NCBI GenBank assembly: GCA_029210965.1
Contig: JARGFZ010000001.1
Location: forward strand, 186,001-250,000
Direction: 5' to 3'
Length of the DNA stretch: 64,000 nt
DNA from: a bacterium
GTDB taxonomy: Bacteria > BMS3Abin14
Of this stretch, positions 45,005 to 53,838 are shown one piece after another. Both the position numbers and the translations under genes were made by a program. The notes under the pieces were generated by a model that worked only from the letters and a program-made list of their open reading frames with translations, had not been told where the DNA came from and made no database searches. Every line of letters starts with the position of its first letter. Position 1 is the stretch's first letter.

Positions 45005-45032
45005 TACTGCGTACTGCGTTCAGCGTACTGCG
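45005..45032. repeat. Heptamer array, unit TACTGCG, 4 copies
   Basis: TACTGCG, TACTGCG, TTCAGCG, TACTGCG just before gltX. It is the reverse-complement form of the array at 44891, so the pair could form a long hairpin across the gap. Confidence 0.85.
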
Positions 45033-45054
45033 TGCTAAATAAAGAGGATTACCC

Positions 45055-46467
45055 ATGCCCACCCCCATTCGCGTTCGTTTCGCTCCCTCCCCCACCGGCT
45101 ATCTGCATATCGGCGGTGTCCGGACAGCTCTTTACAACTGGATCTTCGCACGCCAGCAAGGGGGCCAGATGATCCTCAGGGTTGAGGATACAGACCTTGA
45201 ACGTTCCACCGACGAAGCCATCGGATGGATATTGAACGGCCTTACCTGGCTTGGTTTGGACTGGGACGAGGGGCCCTTCAGGCAAACAGAGCGCTTTGAT
45301 CTTTACAACGAACATATAGACCGACTGATGGTTGAAGGTAAGGCCTACAGGTGCTATTGCAAAGCCGAGGAGCTGGAGGTCAGCCGCAAAGAGGCCATGC
45401 TCAAGGGAACAGCAGCAAAATACAACGGCAAGTGCAGAGACCTCAGGGAAGGTGAAAGAAGTGGGGAACACACGATACGCTTCAGGGCCCCCCAGGAGGG
45501 ACAGATATTCGTAGACGACATGATCCGCGGGATGGTCATGTTCGAAGAGGACCAGATGGATGACCTCATCATCCGCCGGACCGACGGAAGCCCTACCTAC
45601 AACCTTACCGTTGTCGTGGATGACGCTCTCATGGGCATCACTCATGTCATCCGGGGCGAGGACCACCTTTCCAACACACCACGCCAGATCCAGATGTACC
45701 AGGCCCTGGGATATGAGATCCCAAAGTTCGGTCACATGTCCCTTATCCTTGGCCCGGACAGGGAGAAGCTGAGCAAACGCCACGGCGCCGCTGCTGTGGA
45801 CGAGTTCAAAGCGTTGGGGTACCTGCCAGAGGCCCTTTTAAATTATCTCATCCGTCTCGGCTGGTCCCACGAGGAACAGGAGATCTTCAGTGTGGAGGAG
45901 ATCCTTAAGCTGTGGTCGCTGGACGACCAGGGCAAATCCCCCTCCGTCTTTGACCACGACAAACTTCAATGGCTCAACGGCCAGTGGATGAAGATCGTGC
46001 CTCCGGAAGAGATCGCCCAGCGCCTGGTGCCGTTCCTTGAAAGGGATGGTCTTATCGAGGAGGCCCCCGCCATAGAATGGCTCACTAAAGTCGTTCTCAC
46101 TCTCAGGGAGAGGGCAGTGACCCTGGTGGAGATGGCTCAGAAAGCTGACTTCTATTTCCGAGAGCTTACCTACGAACCGGAATCCGCAGAAAAATTCCTC
46201 ACCCCCGAGATCAACCACCTCATGGGAAAGGCAGGCGCCCTCATAAGCACCATCGAGCCCTTCGACCATGAAACCCTCCACACAGAGATCCGTGCGTGGC
46301 TGGAGGAGGAGGGGCAGAAATTAAAAACCCTCGCCCAGCCCCTTCGCATCGCGCTGACCTACAGGAAGGACAGCCCGGGGCTGTTTGAAGTCATGGAAGT
46401 GCTGGGAAGGGAACAGACCGTTGAAAGGATAAAAAAAGCGCAGGAGTGGATCTCGACAAAGTCGTAA
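45055..46467 (+). CDS. gltX: Glutamyl-tRNA synthetase
   Basis: A class I synthetase of 470 residues. The HIGH-type motif lies in RFAPSPTGYLHIGGVRTALYNW, the KMSKS-type motif in GPDREKLSKRHGAAAVDEF, and LRVEDTDLERST is the Glu-binding segment. The C-terminal anticodon-binding helical domain is complete. AAGAGGA lies before the ATG. Since glnS is also present, the enzyme is probably discriminating (tRNA-Glu only). Confidence 0.98.
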   Translation: MPTPIRVRFAPSPTGYLHIGGVRTALYNWIFARQQGGQMILRVEDTDLERSTDEAIGWILNGLTWLGLDWDEGPFRQTERFDLYNEHIDRLMVEGKAYRCYCKAEELEVSRKEAMLKGTAAKYNGKCRDLREGERSGEHTIRFRAPQEGQIFVDDMIRGMVMFEEDQMDDLIIRRTDGSPTYNLTVVVDDALMGITHVIRGEDHLSNTPRQIQMYQALGYEIPKFGHMSLILGPDREKLSKRHGAAAVDEFKALGYLPEALLNYLIRLGWSHEEQEIFSVEEILKLWSLDDQGKSPSVFDHDKLQWLNGQWMKIVPPEEIAQRLVPFLERDGLIEEAPAIEWLTKVVLTLRERAVTLVEMAQKADFYFRELTYEPESAEKFLTPEINHLMGKAGALISTIEPFDHETLHTEIRAWLEEEGQKLKTLAQPLRIALTYRKDSPGLFEVMEVLGREQTVERIKKAQEWISTKS

Positions 46468-46470
46468 GAG

Positions 46471-46505
46471 CAGGAGCCAGTATCCAGGAGCCGGGAGCCA
46501 GGAGG
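46471..46505. repeat. Heptamer array, unit CAGGAGC, 5 copies
   Basis: CAGGAGC, CAGTATC, CAGGAGC, CGGGAGC, CAGGAGG directly after the gltX stop codon. Same unit as at 33984. Confidence 0.88.
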
Positions 46506-46668
46506 AAAACTTTAATCAGGGAGAAAGCACAGTTATTATTTAAGCGACAAGAGCTGAACCGCGCCCTACCCCCTTTTCAGGATTTCCTCTGCGCACAGGC
46601 CGCCTGCCCTGAGTCCCGCCCACGGCGGGATCGAAGGGCGTACTCTGCGTTAAGCCAGACCTTAAAGT

Positions 46669-46989
46669 TTACTTCGCAACTATCATCACGATAAAAATAA
46701 TGACAAAGGACGCGAACAGTATTGTCTGAATGGGCGCGAGGATCTTCTGCATAACAGTGATCCTTTTGATGTATTCGTCTTCAAGAATGGGATGATCGCC
46801 GTACTTGACGAAGCCACGGATCATTCTGGTGGTTTTGAAGCCTAAAATGTACCCCGGCTTGCCCAGGCTATCCCACGCGGGTGTATACCTGTGCTTGAGG
46901 TGCATAATAAACATGGCATCGGCTACCATCAGCGGGATGGTGAGGGCTATAAAAAGAAGAAAGTTAAAGAAAAGATATTTTTCGTACAT
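46669..46989 (-). CDS. Small two-helix membrane protein, unknown
   Basis: A 106-residue protein with an N-terminal membrane helix (YLFFNFLLFIALTIPLMVADAMFIM), a 45-residue polar loop (HRYTPAWDSLGKPGYILGFK) and a C-terminal helix (ILAPIQTILFASFVIIFIVMIVA). Base composition resembles coding DNA and the frame begins with an ATG. I do not recognise the family. It lies alone between gltX (convergent) and glnS. Confidence 0.6.
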   Translation of the reverse strand: MYEKYLFFNFLLFIALTIPLMVADAMFIMHLKHRYTPAWDSLGKPGYILGFKTTRMIRGFVKYGDHPILEDEYIKRITVMQKILAPIQTILFASFVIIFIVMIVAK

Positions 46990-47001
46990 GGCTTAGTTCC
47001 A

Positions 47002-47029
47002 ATCTCAGATCTCAAATCTCAGATCTCAA
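47002..47029. repeat. Heptamer array, unit ATCTCAR, 4 copies
   Basis: Four alternating ATCTCAG/ATCTCAA units upstream of the small membrane-protein gene. Same unit as at 28115. Confidence 0.88.
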
Positions 47030-47141
47030 AGGGTTACCCTGTATAGGTTAGATTTTCCGTTTTTAGAGGAAACGTGTTTTCCCCAGTCTTTTGATTTCCT
47101 CTGGGTCCTTCGCGGAAAGTTAGCTTTAGATCTTCTTCTGC

Positions 47142-47169
47142 GTTCTACGTTCTGTGTGCTGCGTTCTAT
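47142..47169. repeat. Heptamer array, unit GTTCTNN, 4 copies
   Basis: GTTCTAC, GTTCTGT, GTGCTGC, GTTCTAT reach the first base of the glnS stop codon. Confidence 0.75.
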
Positions 47170-48857
47170 TAGCTCTTCGCTACAATCTTCTTCCAGGAAT
47201 CCCGTAGCGGAACAATTCTATTAAAGACCGGTTTATCCGTCGTGTGGTCCATGGAGTCAGCGATGAAGTAACCGGTGCGCTCGAACTGGAACCGGTCACC
47301 GGGCATGGCCTGAACCAGACTGGGTTCCACCCGGGCGCTGACCACATCCATGGAGTGGGGGTTCAGATGCTCGATGAAATCCACATCCTTGTCGGCATCG
47401 GGGTTGGCCTCGGTGAAAAGCCTGTCATAGAGCCGGACCTCGGCCGGGAGAGCGTGGTCCGCCGACACCCAGTGGATAGTTCCCTTGACCCTGCGGCCGT
47501 CGGGAGCATCCCCGCCCTTCGTTTCAGGATCGTAGGTGCAGTGCACCTCCACTACCTCACCATCTTCATTCTTGACCACGTCCACACAGGTGACGAAGTA
47601 GGCCCAACGAAGGCGGACCTCCCTGCCGGGAGCCAGCCGGAAGAACTTCTTCGGCGGGTCCTCCATGAAATCGGCACGCTCGATGTAAAGCTCCCTGCCG
47701 AAGGGTACCTTGCGGGCCCCCATTTTCGGTGGATCATCGGGAAAGTAGGGGGCCTCAAAACTCTCAACTTCACCCTCAGGATAGTTGACGATGACCATTT
47801 TGACAGGATCGAGGACCCCCATCACCCTGGGGGTTTTGGTATTCAGGTCATCACGGATACTGTGCTCAAAAAGGGCCATATCCACGACGCTGTTGGCCTT
47901 GGCTACCCCGATGCGATCACAGAAGTCCTTTATGGCTTCCGGGGTTACCCCCCTGCGGCGAAGGCCGGCGATGGTGGGTAAACGGGGATCGTCCCATCCA
48001 GAGACATGACCGCCATCAACAAGTTCCACCAGCTTGCGTTTGCTCATCACCGTATAATTCAGGTTCAGCCTGGCGAATTCTATCTGCCGCGGCCTGGCCG
48101 GCGCAGGTACGTTGTCGATGATCCAGTCGTAAAGTTCCCGATTGTTCTCGAACTCTAGCGTACAAAGCGAGTGGGTGATGTTCTCCATGGCGTCAGACAG
48201 GCAGTGCGCAAAATCGTACATGGGGTAGATGCACCAGTGGCTGCCCGTTCGATAGTGAGGGGCATGACGAATACGGTACAAGAGAGGATCACGCATTTTC
48301 ATATTGGAAGCTGCCATGTCGATCTTGGCCCGCAGGACATGCTCACCATCGGCAAATTCACCTGCCCGCATGCGCCCCAATAGATCCAGGTTCTCCTCCA
48401 CGGGCCGGTCTCTGTAGGGGCTAGCGGTACCAGCCTTGGTAACTGTGCCGCGGTATTTACGGATCTCGTCATCGGAGAGGCTGCACACGTAGGCCTTGCC
48501 GTCCTTGATGAGATGCACGGCAAAAGCGTACAACTCCTCAAAGTAGTCCGACGCGTGAAACAGGTAATCGCCCCAGTCGTAACCGAGCCACTTGACGTCC
48601 TGCTTGATGGATTCAACGTACTCCGTGTCCTCAGTTTCGGGGTTGCTGTCGTCGAAACGCAGATGGCAGCGCCCCCCTGGAACCTCGCTGGCAACGCCAA
48701 AGTTCAGGGTGATACTCTTGGCGTGACCGATGTGAAGATAGCCGTTGGGCTCCGGCGGGAACCGTGTCACCACGGTGCTGTGCTTGCCCGAAGCCAGGTC
48801 ATCGGCGATGATCTGCCGGATGAAGTCTGTTCCTGTGGTTTTTTCGTCACTGCTCAA
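47169..48857 (-). CDS. glnS: Glutaminyl-tRNA synthetase
   Basis: A class I synthetase of 562 residues. The HIGH motif is in TRFPPEPNGYLHIGHAKSITLNF, the KMSKS-type motif in VMSKRKLVELVDGGHVSGWDDPRL, and CLSDAMENITHSLCTLEFENNRELYDW is typical of GlnRS. The C-terminal beta-barrel anticodon domains are complete (FNRIVPLRDSWKK end). The start is a TTG with GAGGAGC 7 nt upstream. GlnRS is patchy in bacteria and makes the transamidation route to Gln-tRNA unnecessary. Confidence 0.97.
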   Translation of the reverse strand: MSSDEKTTGTDFIRQIIADDLASGKHSTVVTRFPPEPNGYLHIGHAKSITLNFGVASEVPGGRCHLRFDDSNPETEDTEYVESIKQDVKWLGYDWGDYLFHASDYFEELYAFAVHLIKDGKAYVCSLSDDEIRKYRGTVTKAGTASPYRDRPVEENLDLLGRMRAGEFADGEHVLRAKIDMAASNMKMRDPLLYRIRHAPHYRTGSHWCIYPMYDFAHCLSDAMENITHSLCTLEFENNRELYDWIIDNVPAPARPRQIEFARLNLNYTVMSKRKLVELVDGGHVSGWDDPRLPTIAGLRRRGVTPEAIKDFCDRIGVAKANSVVDMALFEHSIRDDLNTKTPRVMGVLDPVKMVIVNYPEGEVESFEAPYFPDDPPKMGARKVPFGRELYIERADFMEDPPKKFFRLAPGREVRLRWAYFVTCVDVVKNEDGEVVEVHCTYDPETKGGDAPDGRRVKGTIHWVSADHALPAEVRLYDRLFTEANPDADKDVDFIEHLNPHSMDVVSARVEPSLVQAMPGDRFQFERTGYFIADSMDHTTDKPVFNRIVPLRDSWKKIVAKS

Positions 48858-49039
48858 TGAAAGCTCCTCAATGATTCAAAATTCATCCGGTTTCGCTAAC
48901 CCCATACGACCAGCTTTTAAATTACTCCGTCAATTCATACATCAGGAGGGCGGAGGGGGCAAGGGTATAAGCAGTGCTAATGGATAGGAGATAAGAGATG
49001 AGGGTATAGAAACAGGTGCTGTTTTAACATTCAACGGCG

Positions 49040-49344
49040 TCAGAGCGCGATCGTATCCCGATATTTGACATCCCGGAGGGATAGCCCGCAGTGTAGGCAT
49101 TTCGATGAGAAAGTATTCAATAATACTCTTTGAAAAAAGTAATTTCCACACCTTGGGCATTTACTATTAAAGAACTTAAATATTGAAGTAAATCTCCCTT
49201 GTAGGAACGAGGTGCCAAAACAAGGATTATTAATCCGAATGGCACCCACAACAGAAATATCCCCCAAAAACGCTTGCGACGTTTACGGATGACTTTGAGT
49301 TGAGTCACTATCTTCTGGTCGTATGTTTCCCAAGGTTCGACCAT
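49040..49344 (-). pseudogene. Frameshifted zinc-ribbon membrane protein
   Basis: Two overlapping frames together make one recognisable small protein. The first (49344 down to about 49180) encodes MVEPWETYDQKIVTQLKVIR and a membrane helix FWGIFLLWVPFGLIILVL. The second, in another frame, continues FKFFNSKCPRCGNYFF and CLHCGLSL, a four-Cys zinc ribbon. Families with one or two helices followed by CPRCG...CxHCG are common among hypothetical proteins. A single frameshift near 49170-49210 separates the halves, so the gene is broken or the sequence has an indel error. Confidence 0.55.
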
Positions 49345-49792
49345 GATTTGGTTTTAACCCTGATCCCAGTTTTTCTTTGCGTCTTCGTGGTTTTGCGGGA
49401 GGTTGCCTTTACCGCTTTTACAGAAATTATTCTTCCCCCCAGGTTAACGCAGTTTAACGATTTTCTCAGTGACCTCTGTGAGCTCAGTGGTGAAAAACAT
49501 CGCCTTTGTAATAACCGTTCACTCCCCAAGCTTAAAGGTTTCCTCCGCCTGTCTCCGTGCCTCCGTGGTGAAAAACACCGCATTTAAGGGAATCTACTCT
49601 TCCCCCTGAATTTAGTTTTACCCTGCGTACCCTGCGGTAAATCAGGTTTTATCCCTTTTCACAGGAACCGGGATCTATCCCTTTCATCCCCTTTATCCCT
49701 GTTAAAGAGAAAGTGCACAGGTGCACTTGTGCACTAGTGCACTATTATTACTTCGTGCTGTGTGCTTCGTGCTGTGTGCTTCGTGCTGCGTT
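49345..49792. other. Gene-free repeat-rich spacer
   Basis: No gene is seen. It has strings such as TTACCGCTTTTACAGAAA (also at 34158), GGTGAAAAACA twice, an ACCCTGCG-GTACCCTGCGG pattern, an octamer array at 49713 and a heptamer array at 49755. Confidence 0.6.
49713..49744. repeat. Octamer array, unit GTGCACNN, 4 copies
   Basis: Four 8-nt units each built on the palindrome GTGCAC. Confidence 0.88.
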
Positions 49793-49796
49793 CTAT
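49755..49796. repeat. Heptamer array, unit GTGCTKY, 6 copies
   Basis: GTGCTGT and GTGCTTC alternate, then GTGCTGC and GTTCTAT. The last unit overlaps the stop codon of the M20 peptidase gene. Confidence 0.88.
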
Positions 49797-50953
49797 CCTT
49801 CGAGGCCGGCTAATCGGGCGAGAAGGAGAGCCGTCAGCTCTATCCTCTCGAACACCGTCTCCGTCACGGCATATTCCTTGTCCGAGTGGTCCATGTCCCC
49901 GGCAGGGCCGAGACCGTCCACAACGGGCACACCCATCTCCGACAGGAAGTTCCCGTCCGAAGCCCCTCCCCGGTGCTCCGTTTCCACCTTCCGGCCCAGC
50001 AGTTTTGCCGACTCCTGGAGGGCTGCGACAAGCTCATCGGTACCGGGCACCGGCACCATGCATGGCCTCCTGTGATGGACCTCGAAAGAGGCCCCGCACC
50101 CGGGGGTCGTCACGCTGGCAGCAAGTTCCTGGATCTTGCTCACAACCTCAGTTTCCACCTCCGGCTGACGGAATCGGAACTCGAAGGTCGCCTGGGCCAG
50201 GTCGGAGACGATGTTGTTGGCGATCCCGCCGCTGATGACCCCCACGTTTATGGAGATCCCCCTGCTCAGGTCGTTGAGCGCCTCCAGGGCGAGAACGAGA
50301 CGGGCAAGCTCTACAATGGCGCTGGCCTTGGGGCCTTCCTTGACCCCGGCATGTCGGGCCTGACCGGTGGCCGTCAGTTTGTACCTCACGACCCCCCTGC
50401 GGCCGACCACGACCTGGTTGTCCTGTCCCCCGGCCTCGAAGAGCAGGGCGCCGCTAGCTCCATCACCAAGCTCCCGTACCAAATTCTGGGAACGTGGCGA
50501 ACCCACCTCCTCATCTCCGTTGAAAAGGCACCTAAGCGGCACTTTTTCCAGCAGGCCCAGCTTTTCCAGGACACGGAGGGCCTCGATGATCACTACGACC
50601 CCGCCCTTCATGTCGATGGTCCCGGGACCGTGGACCCGGTCACCGCGCTCTTCGAAATAATGGAAGGGGGAGTCTACCGGGAACACCGTGTCCAGGTGTC
50701 CCACCAGTAGAAGGTGACCGTGGCCGGGGGCGCCGCCTGTAAAAATATGGTGGTTCACACCGGTTTCATCGGTGTGAACACGATATTTTAAAAGGGATGG
50801 CATTCGGGAGACAACCAGTTCCCCGACCTTGTTAATGCCTGCCGTGTTGGCGGAATGGCTGTTTATCAGTACCATCTCCCTGAACAGCCCCATTATCTCA
50901 CCTCGCCGGCCTTCGACGGACTCCCTGATCCTCTCCACTAGAGAGCCTGACAT
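49793..50953 (-). CDS. M20-family metallopeptidase (CPG2-like)
   Basis: A 386-residue zinc hydrolase of the M20A type, similar in layout to carboxypeptidase G2. Metal and catalytic motifs are in order: VGHLDTVFP (about residue 82), GPGTIDMKGGVVV, NGDEEVGSPRS and, near the C-terminus, GGASDGNFLSEMGVPVVDGLGP followed by MDHSDKEY. A dimerisation domain with GQARHAGVKEGPKASAI lies between. No signal peptide is seen, so it is cytosolic. It is last in the row RpiR-TAXI-TRAP-Usp-ATP-grasp-KamA and may cut a small peptide or acyl-amino acid made or imported by that row. Confidence 0.9.
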   Translation of the reverse strand: MSGSLVERIRESVEGRRGEIMGLFREMVLINSHSANTAGINKVGELVVSRMPSLLKYRVHTDETGVNHHIFTGGAPGHGHLLLVGHLDTVFPVDSPFHYFEERGDRVHGPGTIDMKGGVVVIIEALRVLEKLGLLEKVPLRCLFNGDEEVGSPRSQNLVRELGDGASGALLFEAGGQDNQVVVGRRGVVRYKLTATGQARHAGVKEGPKASAIVELARLVLALEALNDLSRGISINVGVISGGIANNIVSDLAQATFEFRFRQPEVETEVVSKIQELAASVTTPGCGASFEVHHRRPCMVPVPGTDELVAALQESAKLLGRKVETEHRGGASDGNFLSEMGVPVVDGLGPAGDMDHSDKEYAVTETVFERIELTALLLARLAGLEG

Positions 50954-51008
50954 GTCTGTTTCCTTTCGCAGTAAGATTGGTCTGGACGAGCGTTCTTTCA
51001 GCCTGGGA

Positions 51009-52334
51009 TCACCAGATCACACCATTTTCAGCCTCTGCCTCGTCGTCGTACTCCAGGACGTGCCCGCCCCAGGTCCTGATCAGCGCCTTGCCGTGGACTC
51101 CGGGCTGAAGGAGGTACTGGGGATACATGGGGGTCTTGCCCCTCCCTTCAGGCGCAGTGAGGATGAAGGTCGGTACCGCCATGCCGGAGGTATATCCGCG
51201 CATGTGCTCCATGATTTCTATACCTTCCGCAATGGGAGGGCGGAAATGGCGGATTCCCTCAACCTTTTTGCAGTTGAATATGTAATAAGGGACCACCTTT
51301 ATGCGAAGAAGCTCCTGCATGAGCTTTTTCATAACGTGCTTGTTGTCGTTAACCCCTCTGAGCAGAACGGTCTGATCCCTGACGATGACACCGGACCGGG
51401 TAAGCCTGTTTACGGCTTCCCTTGCCTCTGATGTCACCTCTTTGGGGTGGTTGAACTGGGTGCTGAGGTAGATCGGGTCATGTTTTTCGAGCATTTTGCA
51501 CAACTCAGGCGTGATCCTCTGGGGTACGACACAAGGCATGCGCGTACCAAGCCGCTTGATCTCAACGTGGGGTATTTTGTCCAGTTCGGTGAGGATATAG
51601 TCCAGCTTGTCATCCGAAAGAGCCAGGGCATCGCCACCGGTCAGAAGAACATCCCTTATCTCGGGATTCTGACGCACGTAATCCAGAGCCTTATCCAGCA
51701 TATCCCTGGGATAGGTGACGTCGGAGGACTCTATATCCTTGCGTCTCAGGCAATGACGGCAGAACATGGCGCACGCGTTGGTAACGTTGATGATCAGCCT
51801 GTCGGGGTAGAGCCTGGAGATGAGGGGGGCCGGGCTGTTGTACTTGATGATCATGGGGTCACTGACCTCAGACGCGTCCAGATGCTCCTTTATGCTGGGG
51901 ACCCCCTGAACCCTGACAGGGCACTTCCTGTCCTCGGGGTCCATGAGGCTCGCATAGTAGGGTGAGATGGCCCACCGATACTGTCTGCCTGTCTTGACGA
52001 TCTCTGCCCTTTCCTCATCCGAAATATCAAGGATCTGCCCCAGGACATCAACATCTGAGATGCGGTTTTGAAGCTGCCATTTGTAACTGTTCCAGTCCTC
52101 CCGCGTTCCACCGAGCACCTCCAGAATACGCTCCCTGCGGGCCCGGAAACGGTCCCCAAGAGCCAGGCCCACCGGAATCTTGTCTTTTAATCTAAAGTAT
52201 TCCTCGTCAAGGGATCTGACCTCCGCGGACCTTTCAAGGGCAATGGATCGGTCTTCGTCAGACACCTGCATAGTGGTGAGAAGCGCTTCATCGCCAGGAC
52301 ACTCCTCCAGTGTCTTCTTTCCCTTCTGCTTCAC
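51009..52334 (-). CDS. KamA-family radical SAM 2,3-aminomutase
   Basis: A PLP- and AdoMet-dependent enzyme of about 441 residues. The radical SAM cluster motif is CAMFCRHC, followed by LTGGDALALSDDKLDYIL, STQFNHPKEVT, LLRGVND and the PLP-lysine region GKTPMYPQYLL. In Clostridium lysine 2,3-aminomutase two Asp hold the lysine side-chain amine (QCD and VVDAP). Here the matching places read NCK (Lys) and ILTAP (Thr). Lys at the first place recalls glutamate 2,3-aminomutase, so an acidic or other non-lysine substrate is inferred. The GTG at 52334 has AAGGAGGA upstream and is preferred to TTG 52373. Confidence 0.9.
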   Translation of the reverse strand: MKQKGKKTLEECPGDEALLTTMQVSDEDRSIALERSAEVRSLDEEYFRLKDKIPVGLALGDRFRARRERILEVLGGTREDWNSYKWQLQNRISDVDVLGQILDISDEERAEIVKTGRQYRWAISPYYASLMDPEDRKCPVRVQGVPSIKEHLDASEVSDPMIIKYNSPAPLISRLYPDRLIINVTNACAMFCRHCLRRKDIESSDVTYPRDMLDKALDYVRQNPEIRDVLLTGGDALALSDDKLDYILTELDKIPHVEIKRLGTRMPCVVPQRITPELCKMLEKHDPIYLSTQFNHPKEVTSEAREAVNRLTRSGVIVRDQTVLLRGVNDNKHVMKKLMQELLRIKVVPYYIFNCKKVEGIRHFRPPIAEGIEIMEHMRGYTSGMAVPTFILTAPEGRGKTPMYPQYLLQPGVHGKALIRTWGGHVLEYDDEAEAENGVIW

Positions 52335-52439
52335 TTCGGATTCCTCCTTAAGACCTTTTCGGTCGTGGTCCAATTGTGTCCACTAGATGGATATGGAAAA
52401 AGTCCACCCAACGGTCGCGTCTGCGGCGTGAGCGCCATT

Positions 52440-52473
52440 TAGAAACCTCGAAGAGACTTTTTAGGAGGTTTTC
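52440..52473. repeat. AAACCTC hairpin between ATP-grasp and kamA
   Basis: AAACCTC pairs with GAGGTTT around a 16-nt loop containing GACTTTTT. It is related in sequence to the first hairpin of the multi-hairpin element. Confidence 0.5.
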
Positions 52474-53835
52474 TTATTTGATACTTGTGTGCACTCGCTG
52501 TGCACCTGCCTTGATTCCTTTTCTGACATCATCAGGGGTCGGCCCTGCCGCCACTACCCGGGCCACGAAACCCCCTGCCGTAATGTGCGTGTGCGGTCCT
52601 ACATGATCCAGAACAATATGTCCTCCCCTCCCCGCCATGGCTTCTTTGAAAAGGTCTTCCTCATCCATTGAGAGGGGCACGTATTTTCTCACCATGCAAT
52701 CATCCACGGTTTTGTAGTTGTAGGTTCCCCAGCAAAGGGAGCCGTTGGTCGAATTCATCTCTTCAAGACCATCTGGCAGATGACCCTCCAGAACAGCCAT
52801 CATCTCCAGTTCAGGCAATGTCGGTCTTCCAGGAAGGTGGTGGATCATGGCAAGTGTCGTCTCCATTGTGGTTCCCTGTTTCCTCGCGTTCACCTCGATG
52901 AAATAGATCTCACCCTTTTCATCAACGATGTAATCGCAGCCGAATACGCCCCTGTACCCCTGGCTCCCCATATAGCTCCCCACTATCGAGGTGATCTCCT
53001 TAAGCTTTAAGACCTTGTCTTCCTCAAGGATAGTGGGAAAAGTAGAACCCATGAAACGCGTTCCCTGGATGTTCTGATCGGCTACAGAGGCTAAATAGAC
53101 GTCACCCTCACCGGCAACGACACCCAGAACGGTAGGATCGTACCGGTGTTCGATATATTCGGTTACCAGAAGACTGTCGGAAACACCTTTGAATCGGGAT
53201 GCTATCTCTTCTCCTGTGGAGGCCACAAGGGAGTTGGAACCGCCCGCGCTGTAAGCTGCGGATACAAACGCCTTTCGTCCGCGGGAAAAGATCCCCTCGG
53301 CATATTTCAAAGCCTCACTTAAACCGGAACATGCCGAACCTTCCGGTACAGGCAGATTCAAATGAACGGCCATTTCATACTGACGCAGCTTATTGTTCAT
53401 GGACACGGCAATTTGAGGATCAGGACCGATCACCTTTATCCGGTCGTCTGCAGCAAGGGTAAGTCCCGGGGAAGATTCAAAAACGTTAAGTATCAATTCA
53501 CCCTGTATATCCAGGATCTGATCGACCATGGCCTTGACAACCTCATCAGCGCTCACGGTAGCGGCAAACTGTGAGGGAGCCATCCGTGAGTTTGTCCTTC
53601 CCGGGGTATCCGGACCGGCATTGTCTGAACCGGGACCGACGACCAGGAAGATGTCTTCCGGGTAATAGGCGAGGACATCCGGTACAATGTGGATACATTC
53701 AGCTGGTTTTCCGTAGCGCCTCGAAAGGGGGTCGACCAGAAAACGGCTTAACCCGGCAGCCTTGATCTCTCCTACATAGAGAAACCAGGCCCTCTCAGTA
53801 TCTACACCGATTTCAAAGTTGCTCGTTTTACTCAT
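52474..53835 (-). CDS. ATP-grasp ligase of unknown specificity
   Basis: A 453-residue protein with an N-terminal Rossmann-like part (residues 1-140, FLYVGEIKAAG and LVVGPGSDNAGP), a central ATP-grasp domain (SMNNKLRQYEMAVHLNLPVPEG, then AGGSNSLVAS and LVTEYIEH) and the Mg/ATP site YRGVFGCDYIVDEKGEIYFIEVNARKQGTT, where Asp, Glu and Asn are the expected metal ligands. The C-terminal domain has GGHIVLDHVGPHTHITAGGF. Such enzymes join a carboxylate to an amine through an acyl-phosphate. It sits 3 nt after the Usp gene and just before kamA, so it may ligate the beta-amino acid made by KamA. Confidence 0.78.
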   Translation of the reverse strand: MSKTSNFEIGVDTERAWFLYVGEIKAAGLSRFLVDPLSRRYGKPAECIHIVPDVLAYYPEDIFLVVGPGSDNAGPDTPGRTNSRMAPSQFAATVSADEVVKAMVDQILDIQGELILNVFESSPGLTLAADDRIKVIGPDPQIAVSMNNKLRQYEMAVHLNLPVPEGSACSGLSEALKYAEGIFSRGRKAFVSAAYSAGGSNSLVASTGEEIASRFKGVSDSLLVTEYIEHRYDPTVLGVVAGEGDVYLASVADQNIQGTRFMGSTFPTILEEDKVLKLKEITSIVGSYMGSQGYRGVFGCDYIVDEKGEIYFIEVNARKQGTTMETTLAMIHHLPGRPTLPELEMMAVLEGHLPDGLEEMNSTNGSLCWGTYNYKTVDDCMVRKYVPLSMDEEDLFKEAMAGRGGHIVLDHVGPHTHITAGGFVARVVAAGPTPDDVRKGIKAGAQRVHTSIK

Positions 53836-53838
53836 ACA

